Origin: Diadema setosum
Taxonomy: Eukaryota > Echinodermata > Echinoidea > Diadematoida > Diadematidae
DNA length: 64,000 bases
Assembly (NCBI GenBank): GCA_033980235.1
Contig: CM067066.1
Coordinates: forward strand, 29,438,976-29,502,975
Reading direction: 5' to 3'
The notes beneath the pieces are model-generated. The model searched no databases, had not been told where the DNA came from, and saw nothing but the letters and a program-made list of their open reading frames with translations. Shown here in pieces: positions 35,126-46,645 of the stretch. Position 1 is the first letter of the stretch; each line of letters opens with the position of its first letter. The translations under genes and the position numbers were made by a program.

Positions 35126-37048
35126 ATCGCTCAACTGTTGTTAGCTGTTCTGCAGTGAATCAACCTGTACATTGAAAATTTTGATTTTGTAATGTGACTG
35201 GGAAATGTAGGGGCCTAATCACCCTTCATATCCTTCCAGTTCGAAAACGCACTTATGATTACTAGGGATGGAAACGGTGTCAGCTGTACGACAGAAGTAT
35301 GATACATCACTTCGGTTTCACAAATAGAGTATCCTTCAGTGAGGCAAATCCGACGTCTTCAATAAAACCTGGAATTAGATTGAATGCACTGGAATAGCAT
35401 TTATATGATTTCTTATACGAAAACAAATTTAAAACGTCCCGTAATTAAGGCGGTATCTATGCGTAATTGTGGTGTATTTTTGTCTTATTTAGTGACGTAA
35501 ATACGTATAATAGTGTTGAGCGAGGTAAGTATACATTTTTTTTTTTTACACCCACGAGCTGTCTATACCTAGCAGCGGTGAACAGAATAAATTCGCATTT
35601 GTCAGTTTGTGGATCAATATTGGTGAGATCTGTACTCGCCTGAATATTAAGAATACCTATGTCTTAGAATGCAAAACTGATGACCATAACGACAGAAAGT
35701 GACTTTACAAGTTTCGGTCCTTTCATGGCAGAATTATAGTAAATCTAACATTAAAAAAAATGTTGGGAAGAATTTAACGGAGTTATAGTGGTAAAAATAG
35801 AATAAAACTGACAGTCAATACAACATTTCCTTGGTGCGGAATTCGTATTCTCGCTCGTCATGACTGCAAAAACAACATTCTTTTTTTTGCAAATAATCCC
35901 ACAGGGGGAAAAAATCGAAAATAACAGCTCGCGGTGCGGTACTCGGGGGAAATCAGAACATGAGGAAAATTTGCTGTCGACTGTAGCTACATTTTAGTCT
36001 GATGTTAGCGTTGACCATTACAAGTGGAGCCATCAAATGAAATCATATACCTTCGGATGCCTTCCGAACTTTCACGGTCATGAAGTTCTACGACGTGTCT
36101 GGGGACGATCTCGACGTCACCTTGCCAAGAATACCTTCTTCTTCTTTTTTTTATCGTTTTTGGTTGTTCTTGTTTCAGCAATGGACAAATTCTTCGAGCT
36201 TTATCATTTAATCAGTTATGCCGCGGGGCCACTTTACGATGTGCCCAGGCGTATTAAGGCAAAATTATGGTTGTTTTGATAATACATATGTCTCACATAT
36301 ATGTAAATAATGTTTCATAATATATAGACCTGTGTTTGAAAAAGATTTTAAAAAATAATCTTGGAATATACGGACGTTTCAACGTGTTTCATGCTTAGTC
36401 CCATGTGTTCATTTTGTGTTTTCTCAATCCTTACTTGTGAATGGTGTTTGCCCTCCAACCCTCCCCATTTAGTTTTCCCTCACTAATTCCTCTAATGGGG
36501 TTGTGCGTTGGGTATATTTACGCCGAAGTGATTATAGTATTAGAGACCCTGAAGGATGCTAGGAAATATTGGATTTCAATCACTACATCCAACTAATATT
36601 TTCTTCGAGTATAATTTTCCTTCGTTTCATTTCAAGATCTTTCGCTAAATGGTGCGTGCCTGAGAAATCCGTTTCATTTGTACTTTTTAGTCCTTAAGGA
36701 AAGATGATGGGAGGCCAATTAACCCTTTGTGTGCTATGAGTGCAGATTGGCACACTATTGGCACAGAAAACATGAACAAAATGCAAGCTTATTTGTATGT
36801 TGTCTGTTCGTAAAAAGCAACATGTCTAAAATATATGCACACCGAAAAGGGTGGATGGTTATTTTCCGTCAAATCACTGGCAAAGGTCCCCTATTCCAGC
36901 TCTTAGCTATCACTCTCTTGACGCTTTACGTCTGTAATAATAAATGAGGGAAACTTGCTGTCGTCAAAGGCAATATGAATGAAATCAATACCACTCCTAT
37001 ACCACCCAACTCGTGACAGAAGTTGGTGGAAAGTGACGAGTGGTTGTT
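35126..37048. other. No gene supported
   Basis: AT-rich DNA with T12 near 35538. Frames of 70-80 codons near 36037 and 36729 (plus) have no recognisable motif. Confidence 0.5.
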
Positions 37049-37063
37049 CCCCCCCCCCCCCCC
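37049..37063. repeat. C15 homopolymer followed by AAGAAAA
   Basis: Fifteen C next to an A-rich stretch, the reverse form of the T-run/G-run junctions elsewhere. Confidence 0.95.
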
Positions 37064-38315
37064 AAGAAAACTGAAAAGGAAATACGATAATATCCGCAGG
37101 TGTCTTCAATTGCTCTTCACCACGCGTCACCTGACACGATATTTGCGATACATTTCGGCGTCGATGAGCTGATCTGTCTCTTCCCCACAGATCTGATTAC
37201 TCGAGAGATATCATTCGAATTTGATGACTTCGGTGTTATTATATGATGACACTGAAAAAAAATGAGTGTCAGTTGAAATCATATATACTGTACACCGGTA
37301 AGCGTATTTTATACATGTTCGCAATCTTTTTGTTATATAGCTCTTAACCTATTTATTTCTTCTTCTTTTCTTTTCTTTTTTTTTGGGGGGGGGGGGCTGG
37401 AATAATTCCGTAAATAAAGTAAAGTATTTAGGGACTGCGAACCGTTGATAACGGTGTTATCTCACCATATCTTTCACCATATATTTGCGAGAAACCTATG
37501 AATGATAACTGATTTGAGTGAGATCTGCCATTTTATGATTGAAACTGAGTAAATCAGATTTTGTAACATTTAATCTTTTTGTGGTTTGTGGCGATGTTTC
37601 TGTTTTCTTTTATTCCCAAATATAATTTATATCTAACAAAATCCATTGTTAAACGTAATATATTATTCCCCATTGATACTTTCAAAGATTTATTTCTCTC
37701 ATTTTTATGCATCCTCCTAGGGAATTTTTAATCCTGTTCTTCCTCCACCTGGCAGGTATGAATAACACGTAACCGGAAAATGGACATCGACTTCTTTTGT
37801 CATATTATCCTGTGAACTTTGACCCTTTGATAGGCGGAATGATAGCAGTAATGATGATGATTAGTATAGAGTGCACGTAATATAAATTAAGATAATGATG
37901 ATGAATATAATGGCAGCAACTAGTGTAGTTTCAATAATCTTCCTCGTCAATTATTATCAGTACTATCTAGCGCCACTAATCAAAACGATATCATAAGGAC
38001 AATAACAATGATGACGACGGTGATGTCCATAGCAAAACGTTCAAAAGAAAGCAGTGAAACGAAGGCCGAGGCAAAAATCCTGCGAAACTGGACAAAATGT
38101 TAACTAAAAGCGTGACATGAAACTTAACTACCATGGTGCCCCACGAGCATATACGTGTACAGGGGATATTAAGTCGCCCTGATGGGGATCACGGGATAGT
38201 TGCGCCACTTGCAGTGTGTTTACTCGCACACGAAATGTCAACAAAGTCATTCTTTCTTGAAGGAAACATTTTCTCCTTGACTCCACAGTACTGACGTCAA
38301 AGGCATCATGTGTGT

Positions 38316-38318
<3 letters not shown>
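37064..38318. other. No gene; T-run/G12 junction
   Basis: A T-rich run then G12 ends at about 37396. ATGATG-type short repeats lie near 37845-37915 and 38005. No gene. Confidence 0.5.
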
Positions 38319-38348
<30 letters not shown>

Positions 38349-38362
38349 TGGGGGGGGGGGGG
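38319..38362. repeat. TTC repeat, T10 and G13
   Basis: TTC units (38319-38340), then T10 and G13 (38350-38362). Confidence 0.95.
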
Positions 38363-40283
38363 TGGCATTTTCTATTCCGCGAGAAAGGAAGTCGAAATAC
38401 CTTCAGGCGAGTCTCACACTGCATCATGTTGGATGACAGGCCGACATTTAAACAGAGGTCATGACTTTCTTCCAAGTTCGTCCTAGTTTGGGTAGGATAA
38501 TTTAAGCTACCGTTTTTCTGTTTCTAAACGATGGGCTTTGTTTCATAGTAGTGTTTTTACACCTTCAGCTACAAACTCTAGACATTGACTTTTTGCTGCT
38601 GCACTGTGGGGTTAAGTGACAGCATCTGTCTTTACCGTAGGGGATGATGTGAATTGAGTCTTGAATTTTCGTTACCTAAAACTTTACCTTTCCGATCTTT
38701 TCAAAAGCTACACACTTCTCCTCCTAGTACCGGGCAGGAAATTGTCGATAAATCATCGACGTCCCACCCGGCTGGTAACAAGCAACGTCTCTCTTTTTTT
38801 TTTCTCGCTTTGTGCTCTTATGTCCCCCCAAAACAAACAGATTAGCCAGACCGCGAAACGAGGAACCGGGTGAATTTCGTGCAAATTAAGGCAATGGGAT
38901 GATAATTGCTGCTCAGGTTGTCATGGAAGCGACCGAAGTGTGTGCTGCAAACGGACAATAGGCCGTGATAGAAGAGGTCTTTAAAACAAACTTCCCTCCA
39001 TCTCGCCTCTCAACCCCCCCCCCCCCCCAAGAAACTAAACTCACAAAGGGGAACGGAAGAAAGGAAAGAAAAAGAAACAAAAATGTCCAAGAGACATCCG
39101 GTAAAGTGCAAAGACGTGCATAATTTGCAATAGAAATGCACCCAACATGGTCTGGAAAAAGAGCGATGCATTTAGAAAGCATTCCAGTGCGCTATCTATG
39201 ATCAACGTGGATTCAGTGAAAACAGTATTTCAAATCTCTCGAGCCTTTGCCATTTGTATGGCATAACCGCACGGATACATTGTAGTTGGAATTTGTGCAT
39301 CATATATATGGAAGACATTTAAATGTTTATTTCTAATATCAAAGTTATCATATATATATTTTTTCTTTTGCTTTTTGAGGCGATTTGCAGGAAGTGAGCG
39401 ACCACAATGTACGAGGCGTGCGTCACTGGCAACCATGGCGGGTGACACGGTGTGACAGGTAGTTCCCTCCGGCTTTCTCGTCTCTACTTTTCCCAGTCTT
39501 CCGCTGATTGCATAAACGCAGCTCCCGCCAGTGTCGTGCTGCTGCATTCGTCTCCGTTAATTTTTTGTACTTGAGGCGCTAGAAGAAGACAGGGAAAAAG
39601 GACTGAAGGACCGAAGGACGGAAGGAAAGGAAGGAGAGAAGGAAAGAGGAAAGGAAATAGACAGTGAACCGAAGGAGCAGTGCTCAACCTGGGAGCTGTA
39701 CTTTTGTTTCTAAATGTTTGGTAGATTTTTTTTTTTTTTTTTTGGTATGTTCGTCTTCTTCTCCAGGTGAGGCATACTCAGCGTATCGGCTGATGATTCG
39801 CTGTGCGCGGGAAAGTGCATCACGTCATTACGATTCTCCCTCTTAGGCTCATACTCCTTCATTCACGAAGTTAAAGACTATTTGCAGGTAAGTAAGGGGG
39901 GGGGGGGAGGGGGAGGGCACCGTGATATGAGATGGCCACCGCCACCCTGAGCAAGCATTGCTACACACCATTAATATAGCACGAGAGACAGCCAACCTCA
40001 AGGCAGCCTATATCACCCGCGACCCTGCCGAACCGAACCGATGGGGACTGCACTCGACGAAGATACCTAAAAAGGAAGTCAATTAACTAATTTGGCATCT
40101 AGCTTTGGGCAGGCACCATTTAATTTAGGTTAATATACAACACGAGGAATCCCAGTCCCCGAACCAACTGACTTACCGGTCAGGAGAAAAATCGCCCGCC
40201 AGGGTATTCTCCCGTCGCTTCATATGCTGATGTGTTTCAGCAGAAAGGATAAGTGTTGTGATATACTACACACATTTGCTCAT
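38363..40283. other. No gene; C15, GGAA block, T17, G11
   Basis: C15 lies at 39014-39028, a GGAAGGAC/GGAAAGGA block at 39590-39660, about T17 at 39727-39743 and G11 at 39897-39907. Frames are unrecognised. Confidence 0.5.
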
Positions 40284-40316
40284 GAGTAGTGTGTGTGTGT
40301 GTGTATGTGTGTGTGC
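40284..40316. repeat. GT microsatellite
   Basis: Short interrupted TG tract. Confidence 0.9.
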
Positions 40317-40858
40317 ACATACTTTGATTATACTTTCATATTTTACCGCTGAATATTGGTATATGTATATCTATATTCATTTATTTTATACACTTCCCAC
40401 TCGCTCAGTCCCGACTACTCCCTGAGATGTGCTGGCTGCGGACTGTTTACATGAGATCTACACGTAAATCTTGAACATCATCCTATCCATTAGGAGAGGC
40501 AGCATTTTGATCGGCCTCATCGCGACCTTGCAGAGAAAAAGGCGTAATAAAAAATATTAGAACTATCAAGGAAATGGATTAGAACAATGCCCTTAAACAG
40601 GCGTTGGCGTACTTAAGCATTTAAATACTTGGTTTCATTCTATGATAAATAGCCTTTTACCCTCTATGGGTAACATGAATTTCATTCAGCAATTTTAACT
40701 AAAATTTTGACACCTACAGACATAGACAGAATATACTCTCGTAAAATAGCTATCGATCTACTTGTACGTGTATATCTAACTGGCTTTCGATTTGGCTCTT
40801 TACCCTATAATGTGGACTCCGCCATCTCCCCTACGTTTGACCTTTGTTACTAGATTCT

Positions 40859-40865
40859 ACACACA

Positions 40866-40943
<78 letters not shown>

Positions 40944-40960
40944 TATAATAATATTACATA
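40859..40960. repeat. Compound CA/TA microsatellite
   Basis: CA (about 40859-40898) passes into TA, then ATAATATTACATA. The same 13-base motif recurs beyond the inserted element at about 41386, 41466 and 41520. Confidence 0.95.
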
Positions 40961-40967
40961 CATATAT

Positions 40968-41374
40968 CATGGCTCGACACTAACTTTTTTGTTTGGTGGC
41001 CCGAGAGAAAAATTTGGTGTCAAAAAAAAACAAAAACAATAAAAAACATTAAAAGTTCTTTTTTTTTTAATGAGTCAAATGTTTAAGATTTATGATAGTA
41101 AGAATTAGAAGTTGGACATATCTATTCATAAATAAACTTCAACAAACTTGCAACACTCACTCTCAGGCATTCATTCAGTCCTTTTCATCCATCCTTTGAA
41201 CAAATTTAACTGCTAATTTCCGACACAAAAAGTTACGAATTTATTGACATACTTTTCAAAAAATTTTGGTTGCCCAAAGCGGGCCACCAAATTTGCCCCT
41301 TTTTGAAATTTGGTGGCCCGACTTTAATTTTTGGTGGCCCCGGGCCACCGGGCCACCGTTAGTGTCGAGCCCTG
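40968..41374. mobile_element. hAT-like MITE, GGTGGCCCG family
   Basis: The left end is CATGGCTCGACACTAAC; the right end on the minus strand is CAGGGCTCGACACTAACGG. The interior carries GGTGGCCCG and its complement CGGGCCACC several times near the right end. CATATAT flanks both sides (40961-40967 and 41375-41381), consistent with a 7-8 bp target duplication, though the site is itself TA-repeat DNA. CAGGG termini with 8-bp duplications fit hAT. 407 bp, non-coding. A diverged relative is at 5042-5268. Confidence 0.75.
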
Positions 41375-41383
41375 CATATATAT

Positions 41384-41396
41384 ACAATAATATTAC

Positions 41397-41460
<64 letters not shown>

Positions 41461-41525
41461 ATACATAATATTACATATATAATATACATATATATACATA
41501 CATACATACATATATATGATAATAT

Positions 41526-41573
<48 letters not shown>

Positions 41574-41575
41574 CA
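41384..41575. repeat. TA-rich compound satellite
   Basis: TA and CATA stretches punctuated by ATAATATTACATA. It is the continuation of 40859-40960 across the hAT-like insertion. Confidence 0.95.
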
Positions 41576-42120
41576 CATAAATACACGAATCAATAATATG
41601 TTATGCTGTATATTCATCTGGGAAATAAACACTCTATTACGGGAAGTCACACTTGACGATTTTAAGTTTATTTACAATACATAAAATGTTCATTTTTTAA
41701 CAGTGACTAGGAAAAAGACAAGAAAAAAAATCCTCGATCGTATCGACAGTGAGTCAAAAAGTTTACAATCCACTCAGTACGTTCGGTCACGAGTTGCCAT
41801 ATAGATCCCCAAATTACATTGAATTAGCTTTGAGTTTATAATGACACATATTACAATGAAGACAAACACAGGAGACAGGGATGTTTTGCATCACCTATTT
41901 TCGTCCATGACCTCGAATTATTCCTCTTGTTTTTACGACTTTGTAAGTTTGGAGCTGAAGACGTATAGGATAGTTTTAATACAAGACACCCGAACGTCTT
42001 GAGATAGGCTATAGGCAAGATGCTGACAAACTTTTGTAACTGACAGCCATCAAACCGCAATCAACGGCACCGTAATTATGGTGATTGATGCACCACCACA
42101 AACTGTTGAATGCATTGGAC
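41576..42120. other. No recognisable feature
   Basis: AT-rich. No gene or repeat. Confidence 0.5.
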
Positions 42121-42154
42121 CAAGGAGGTATGAGAGAACTCCCATACCTCCTTG
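42121..42154. repeat. Short hairpin with AGGAGGTATG stem
   Basis: CAAGGAGGTATG (42121-42132) and CATACCTCCTTG (42143-42154) form a perfect 12-bp stem with a 10-base loop. It resembles the CAGGGAGGTG hairpins in size and core (GGAGGT) but has different flanks. Confidence 0.85.
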
Positions 42155-42274
42155 ATTGGACAGGCAACTTAGCGGACCATACGCTCTCATCGGGCTGAAT
42201 TATGCTCAGATGGAGAAATGACAGACAGACAGACAGACACCTTGAATTCGCGTAATTGGTTTTGTCATTATCTT

Positions 42275-42610
42275 TGTGTGTGTTTGTGTGTGTGTGTGTG
42301 TGTGGTTAAGGTTACAAATTTCAGATTAGTGTATTGACTACTAGTATCTTGTGTCTCGTACTCGTTGTATACGACCACTAAATATCAAGGATGATCATGC
42401 GATCTTTTGCAACACTCGAGATATATACTTATCTCCACTTTTTGCGCAAAACATATAAATGGTAATCTTTCTGAGGATAATCTTGCAAACCTGACATAGA
42501 GCATAATCATACACACTCTGCCTTTAAATGTTGTCGATAGAATGATTCATACGCGCTTGCGTAATCCAAATTGATGCTTTATTGGGTGTACATAAGTATA
42601 TCATATGTAG

Positions 42611-42654
<44 letters not shown>

Positions 42655-42957
42655 TACATGCACATATGTGCATATATGTGTACATATATATTCATTTATC
42701 ATATATATTCAATTACATACATATAACAATATTCTACACTTTACATAGAAGAGTATTTTAGGCATTTCCATGTGCGCGCTTGAATCTAATCATTGTTTTC
42801 TTTGTTCTACTTATATTTTCATAACTCGCTGACGGCTAGCCCACCCTGAGGCCGGAGAGTCGGTGTGCGAAAACCACACGCACGCACGCACGCACGCACG
42901 CACAAACACAACACACAAACACAAACACTCACACAAACACAAACACAAACAAACACT
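42275..42957. repeat. GT, TA and CA simple-sequence blocks
   Basis: GT (42275-42304), TA with CATATG variants (42616-42720), and ACGC then CAAACA repeats (42875-42957), separated by ordinary AT-rich DNA. Confidence 0.9.
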
Positions 42958-44366
42958 AGTATTATGCTGAAATCTACAGAAGCCATCCGAAGATTTTAAC
43001 AACAATGTTAGAAATAACAATTTCGACGGAAAATAAATTATTTGTTTTCTGGCGTATTAACAATTCAGCATCGAATTGTATTACTATGCTTGTGAGATTA
43101 TGCTTGTATAATAAAAGGAATAATTCCTCGTTTTAATTTATGTAAAAATAGCATAAGGGAATATTATGATAAGGTAAAACATTATTGCAAGAAATAATCA
43201 TAAGCTGCAAGCGTTTAAGAAAAAATGGTGTCTGTTTAGACACCTGTTCTCTTGATATGTAAATGTGATAAGGGTCTGAGTCAAGACATTTCATTGCCTA
43301 TTTTTCAAAGTGCTTTGTTTGAAATATTATGATGTGTTATGTGTTTAGATGAATACATGTTTGATGTAGAAAAATAAATATCCCAGTGGGAGGAAAAAAA
43401 AACAACGATAACTCTCCTCTCTTCTGGCAATGTATATTGACGCCAAGCATGTCATCTTAAGCAAGTTTTTTTTTTTTTGATAGTCCACGTTAATCTTTCT
43501 CTCTCCCCCTTCCTCACTTCTTTCCCTGTCTCTTTCTATTTCTGCCTTTTTATTTTAAATTTCCATTTTGTCTAAGAAAAACAGCCTTGCTCGTCTCGCG
43601 TAATTCAGAAAAGCGGGCAGGCTTGCCCGCAGGACAGAATTAGATCTTTTCCTCCTCGCCCTGGTATTAAGGGATAAATTGCTGGAAAGAAATATGGGTG
43701 CGAAATTTCAAATGACTGCAAGGGATGCCACGTGATTTTAACCATATTTAGATAATCTCTTTTTACTGCGACGAAAGGCACTTTGTATTCTTAGTAAGTT
43801 GCTGCTCTGTGCTGCTCCAAGAAACCAATCGATCAAATGAGTTGATTACGTAGCACCTGTATAAGGCAAACCGGATTTAAGTCCACCTCCGTTTTTCTTC
43901 TTGCTTATCTTAATGAAACAAGTAATACAGGCACGCACACACACACACACAAATGCATATTTTTAAACCGATGTCTACAAATGATAAGTGGCATTCAATA
44001 AAATATCAATACTGCAATTCACTTGTTTTGTATTAATTTGTTTTCGTTTTGTGTGTGTGTTGGGGGGGGGGGGTGTCTTCGTCAGACTGAAATAATTGCG
44101 TGGGTTTAGCACGTGCAAACACCAGATGTCTGGCACTATTAATGCGTCGTTTATCTGCCTAAACATCTTCACTAAGTCCAGCACGTGGTCCTATCTAAAA
44201 TCTCACTAATTTTTCACCTTTCTCCATTAATGATGTAAAGTAGTGTTTCACAGAGGCGGACTGCGAGTAATTATAAGTGTTCGTGACGAAGAGTTGTTTA
44301 GCTGTCCCTTACATGAATAGATGATGATCATGGTCGTTTAAAGCTTGGTATAGTTTATTCCTTTCA
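42958..44366. other. No gene; one GC hairpin and a GT-G run
   Basis: A perfect 7-bp hairpin GCGGGCA-GGCT-TGCCCGC lies at 43613-43630. Short CA lies near 43930, and GT then G12 near 44050-44072. No gene. Confidence 0.55.
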
Positions 44367-44932
44367 TTAAAGGGAAGGTAAACCCCAAGAGCAATGTGGA
44401 TTGAGTGAAAGCAGCAACATTAGTAGAACACATCAGTGAAAGTTTGAGGAAAATCGGACAATCGATGCAAAAGTTATGAATTTTTAAAGTTTTGGTGTTG
44501 GAACCGCTGGATGAGGAGACTACTAGAGGATATGACGTATGAGTGGACAACAATACAAAGAAAATATAAAGGAAATTCAACAAAAATTCACTTTTCTAGA
44601 ATTATGAAAGAGCAATGGACCAACCGCTTTCAGAAAGCAGGGGGAATAATTGCTACCCTTAACATATGTCAATATCAAGTTGATGGAATTTGTAGTTTTC
44701 ATGGAAAATTGATTTTAGTAGAATTTTCTTTATATTTTCTTGGTATTGTTGTCCACTCATACGTCATAACATCTAGTAGTCTCCTCATCCAGCGGTTCCA
44801 ACACCAAAACTTTAAAAATTCCTAACTTTTGCATAGATTGTCCAATTTTCTTCAAACTTTCACTGATGTGTTCTACTAATGTTGCTGCTTTCACTCAATC
44901 CACATTGCTCTTGGGGTTTATCTTCCCTTTAA
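44367..44932. mobile_element. Young foldback MITE, family D
   Basis: TTAA lies at 44367-44370 and 44929-44932. Both ends begin TTAAAGGGAAGRTAAACCCC when read inward. The arms are about 225 bp each and differ at only about a dozen sites by eye. They share GAGCAATGTGG, GGAACCGCTGGATGAGGAG and TATGACGTATGAGTGGACAA. The central spacer is about 110 bp. The high arm identity suggests recent origin or arm-to-arm conversion. T2/Kolobok-type by ends. Long frames through it are read-through of the arms. Confidence 0.9.
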
Positions 44933-45009
44933 GTATGCTCGGCCTTCGTTGATTTGCACGCAACATCAGAGATAGAAGAAATAATGCAGCCTCCCCTAAT
45001 ACATACACA

Positions 45010-45022
45010 GATTTGAGAGAGA

Positions 45023-45067
<45 letters not shown>

Positions 45068-45068
45068 A
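45010..45068. repeat. GA microsatellite and G10
   Basis: GA repeats followed by a G run. Confidence 0.95.
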
Positions 45069-45394
45069 GGGGAAGAAAAGGATTTTACTTGAATCAGTGA
45101 TGGACCTTCCCTATGAAATGCATTAACACGGCGGACATAGCATTCACCAGTCGTTGTAATAACGCGCAGCGCTGGGATGCAAACCCTTGTCTCTCACCGA
45201 TGGTTTAAAAAAAGAAAAAAAGATAAAACTCTCCTTGATAACTTCATTACAAACTGTGAAGGAGAATCTACGGGAGATGGCGTAAAACAAAATACGTGTG
45301 GTATCAGAACCCAATAAAATATTTCATAAAGAGGAAATCCATCCCCAAAATAAATAAACTCTAAAAGAAAGAAAAAAAATCCTACACAACGTTG

Positions 45395-45850
45395 CAAAAT
45401 GACAAAAATCGTATAAGAAATAAGGAAGATATAATATTTTGAAAATTCACATTTCGGAAAACATTCCTTGACCAGTCCTTATGAATATTCAAATGAACAA
45501 GTTGATGATGTCATGCCCTCACAATTTTTCATGTATTGGTACATTTGAAATTCGGGAAAAATATACAGGCAAATGCATTTTCTCATACCAAAATATTTCA
45601 GTTATCATTTGTTCTTATTCATTTTGGGTGGTTTTAAGGCAAGTTTTATACACAATACGGCTGAAATACGAGATTTTTTTTTATAATTTCTGTATATGAG
45701 ATGAATAAGAAATTGTGAAGGCATGTCATTTTCAAAAAAAAAATAATAATAAATTTTAGAATGTCATAACTGCCTTTTTTTTTTCTTTTCCGATTTTGAT
45801 CCTTCATTGTTCTGTAGGGAATTTTTCCCTCTTTCTTGTAAAATTAATAT
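45395..45850. mobile_element. MITE family A, copy 2, diverged
   Basis: The left arm carries an AAATCG...AATAAGGAAG block, then TTTCGGAAAACATTCC and TATGAATATTCAAATGAACA. It matches the order of blocks in 2757-3310. The right arm, read in reverse, carries GATCAAAATCGG and AGTTATGACATTCTAAAA. ATGTCATGCCCTCACAATTT pairs with AAATTGTGAAGGCATGTCAT. The termini are eroded and no TTAA pair is visible. Confidence 0.65.
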
Positions 45851-45958
45851 AATTTTGGATGTGATTTCTTCTCGTTTTATTCTTAACATGTATCAATATA
45901 ATCTTAATCACAGAACATAAATATGATCAGACACAGGAGATAAAAGAATAATTATACA

Positions 45959-45960
45959 AT

Positions 45961-45991
<31 letters not shown>

Positions 45992-46020
45992 GCATAAACA
46001 CAAACACACACATACACATG
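45959..46020. repeat. TA then CA microsatellite
   Basis: TA (45959-45981) followed by interrupted CA. Confidence 0.95.
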
Positions 46021-46140
46021 CAGAGCAGGGTGACAAATATCCTTACTGAAGTATCGACGTGTATCCTAACATTCTTGCGCATAAGTGGCATGCATCATCC
46101 AAATGCAAACCCAGAACCGAAATGCTGAAATGCTAAAAAC

Positions 46141-46540
46141 AAACGTGTTGTTCCTCCGACACCGCCAATTCAAACACGCGCGATGCCGCGGCGTAGAGAC
46201 GTGACGGAAGACACAGAACCATACTAAAGCTTATTTAGTTTCCGTGCAGAAAATCTAGTGGAACAATAGAGATCATCAGAATGCGCGCGCCGTTCGTCGC
46301 AGTTTTTTCGGAAGCGCACGATGTAGGATGACAGATGTGCATGCCAAAGCACTGAGCACTTCGTGTGCGTGCTCTTGCACAAACTTCGCCACTACAAGAG
46401 TTCGCAGAACTGTGCCCGTTTACTTCACAACGACGTCTTTCCGGAACTTTACGAGTTAGTCTGAGAATCCTGATGATACGAGACACATCGTCCTCTCGGG
46501 AGGATTTTTCAGTGGCCGCCATATGACAGGTGGCCGCTAA
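46141..46540 (-). promoter_or_regulatory. CpG-dense patch, possible promoter or first exon
   Basis: I count 35 CpG in these 400 bases, well above what the local G+C predicts and unlike most of the window. On the minus strand an ATG at about 46523 (CATATGGCGGCCACTG) opens a frame beginning MAATEKSSREDDVSRIIRIL. A TATTTATAC-like TATA motif lies about 90 bases upstream near 46612. The frame runs to a stop at 46235. A GT donor (GAAGTAAAC) follows the residues PERRRCE. No family recognised. It could equally be unmethylated intergenic DNA. Confidence 0.25.
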
Positions 46541-46645
46541 GGCAAGTTTGACTGTATTGAAATGCACTGAGTTAATGCAGGTCAATGAAAAAGCTTTTAA
46601 GTGTAAGTGTATAAATACTAGGTCTGTAGAAGGAATAAAAACCAT

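Noticed and set aside
44511..44825. 104-codon frame in the foldback element
   Set aside because: It reads through one arm, the spacer and the other arm of a MITE; no transposase motif.
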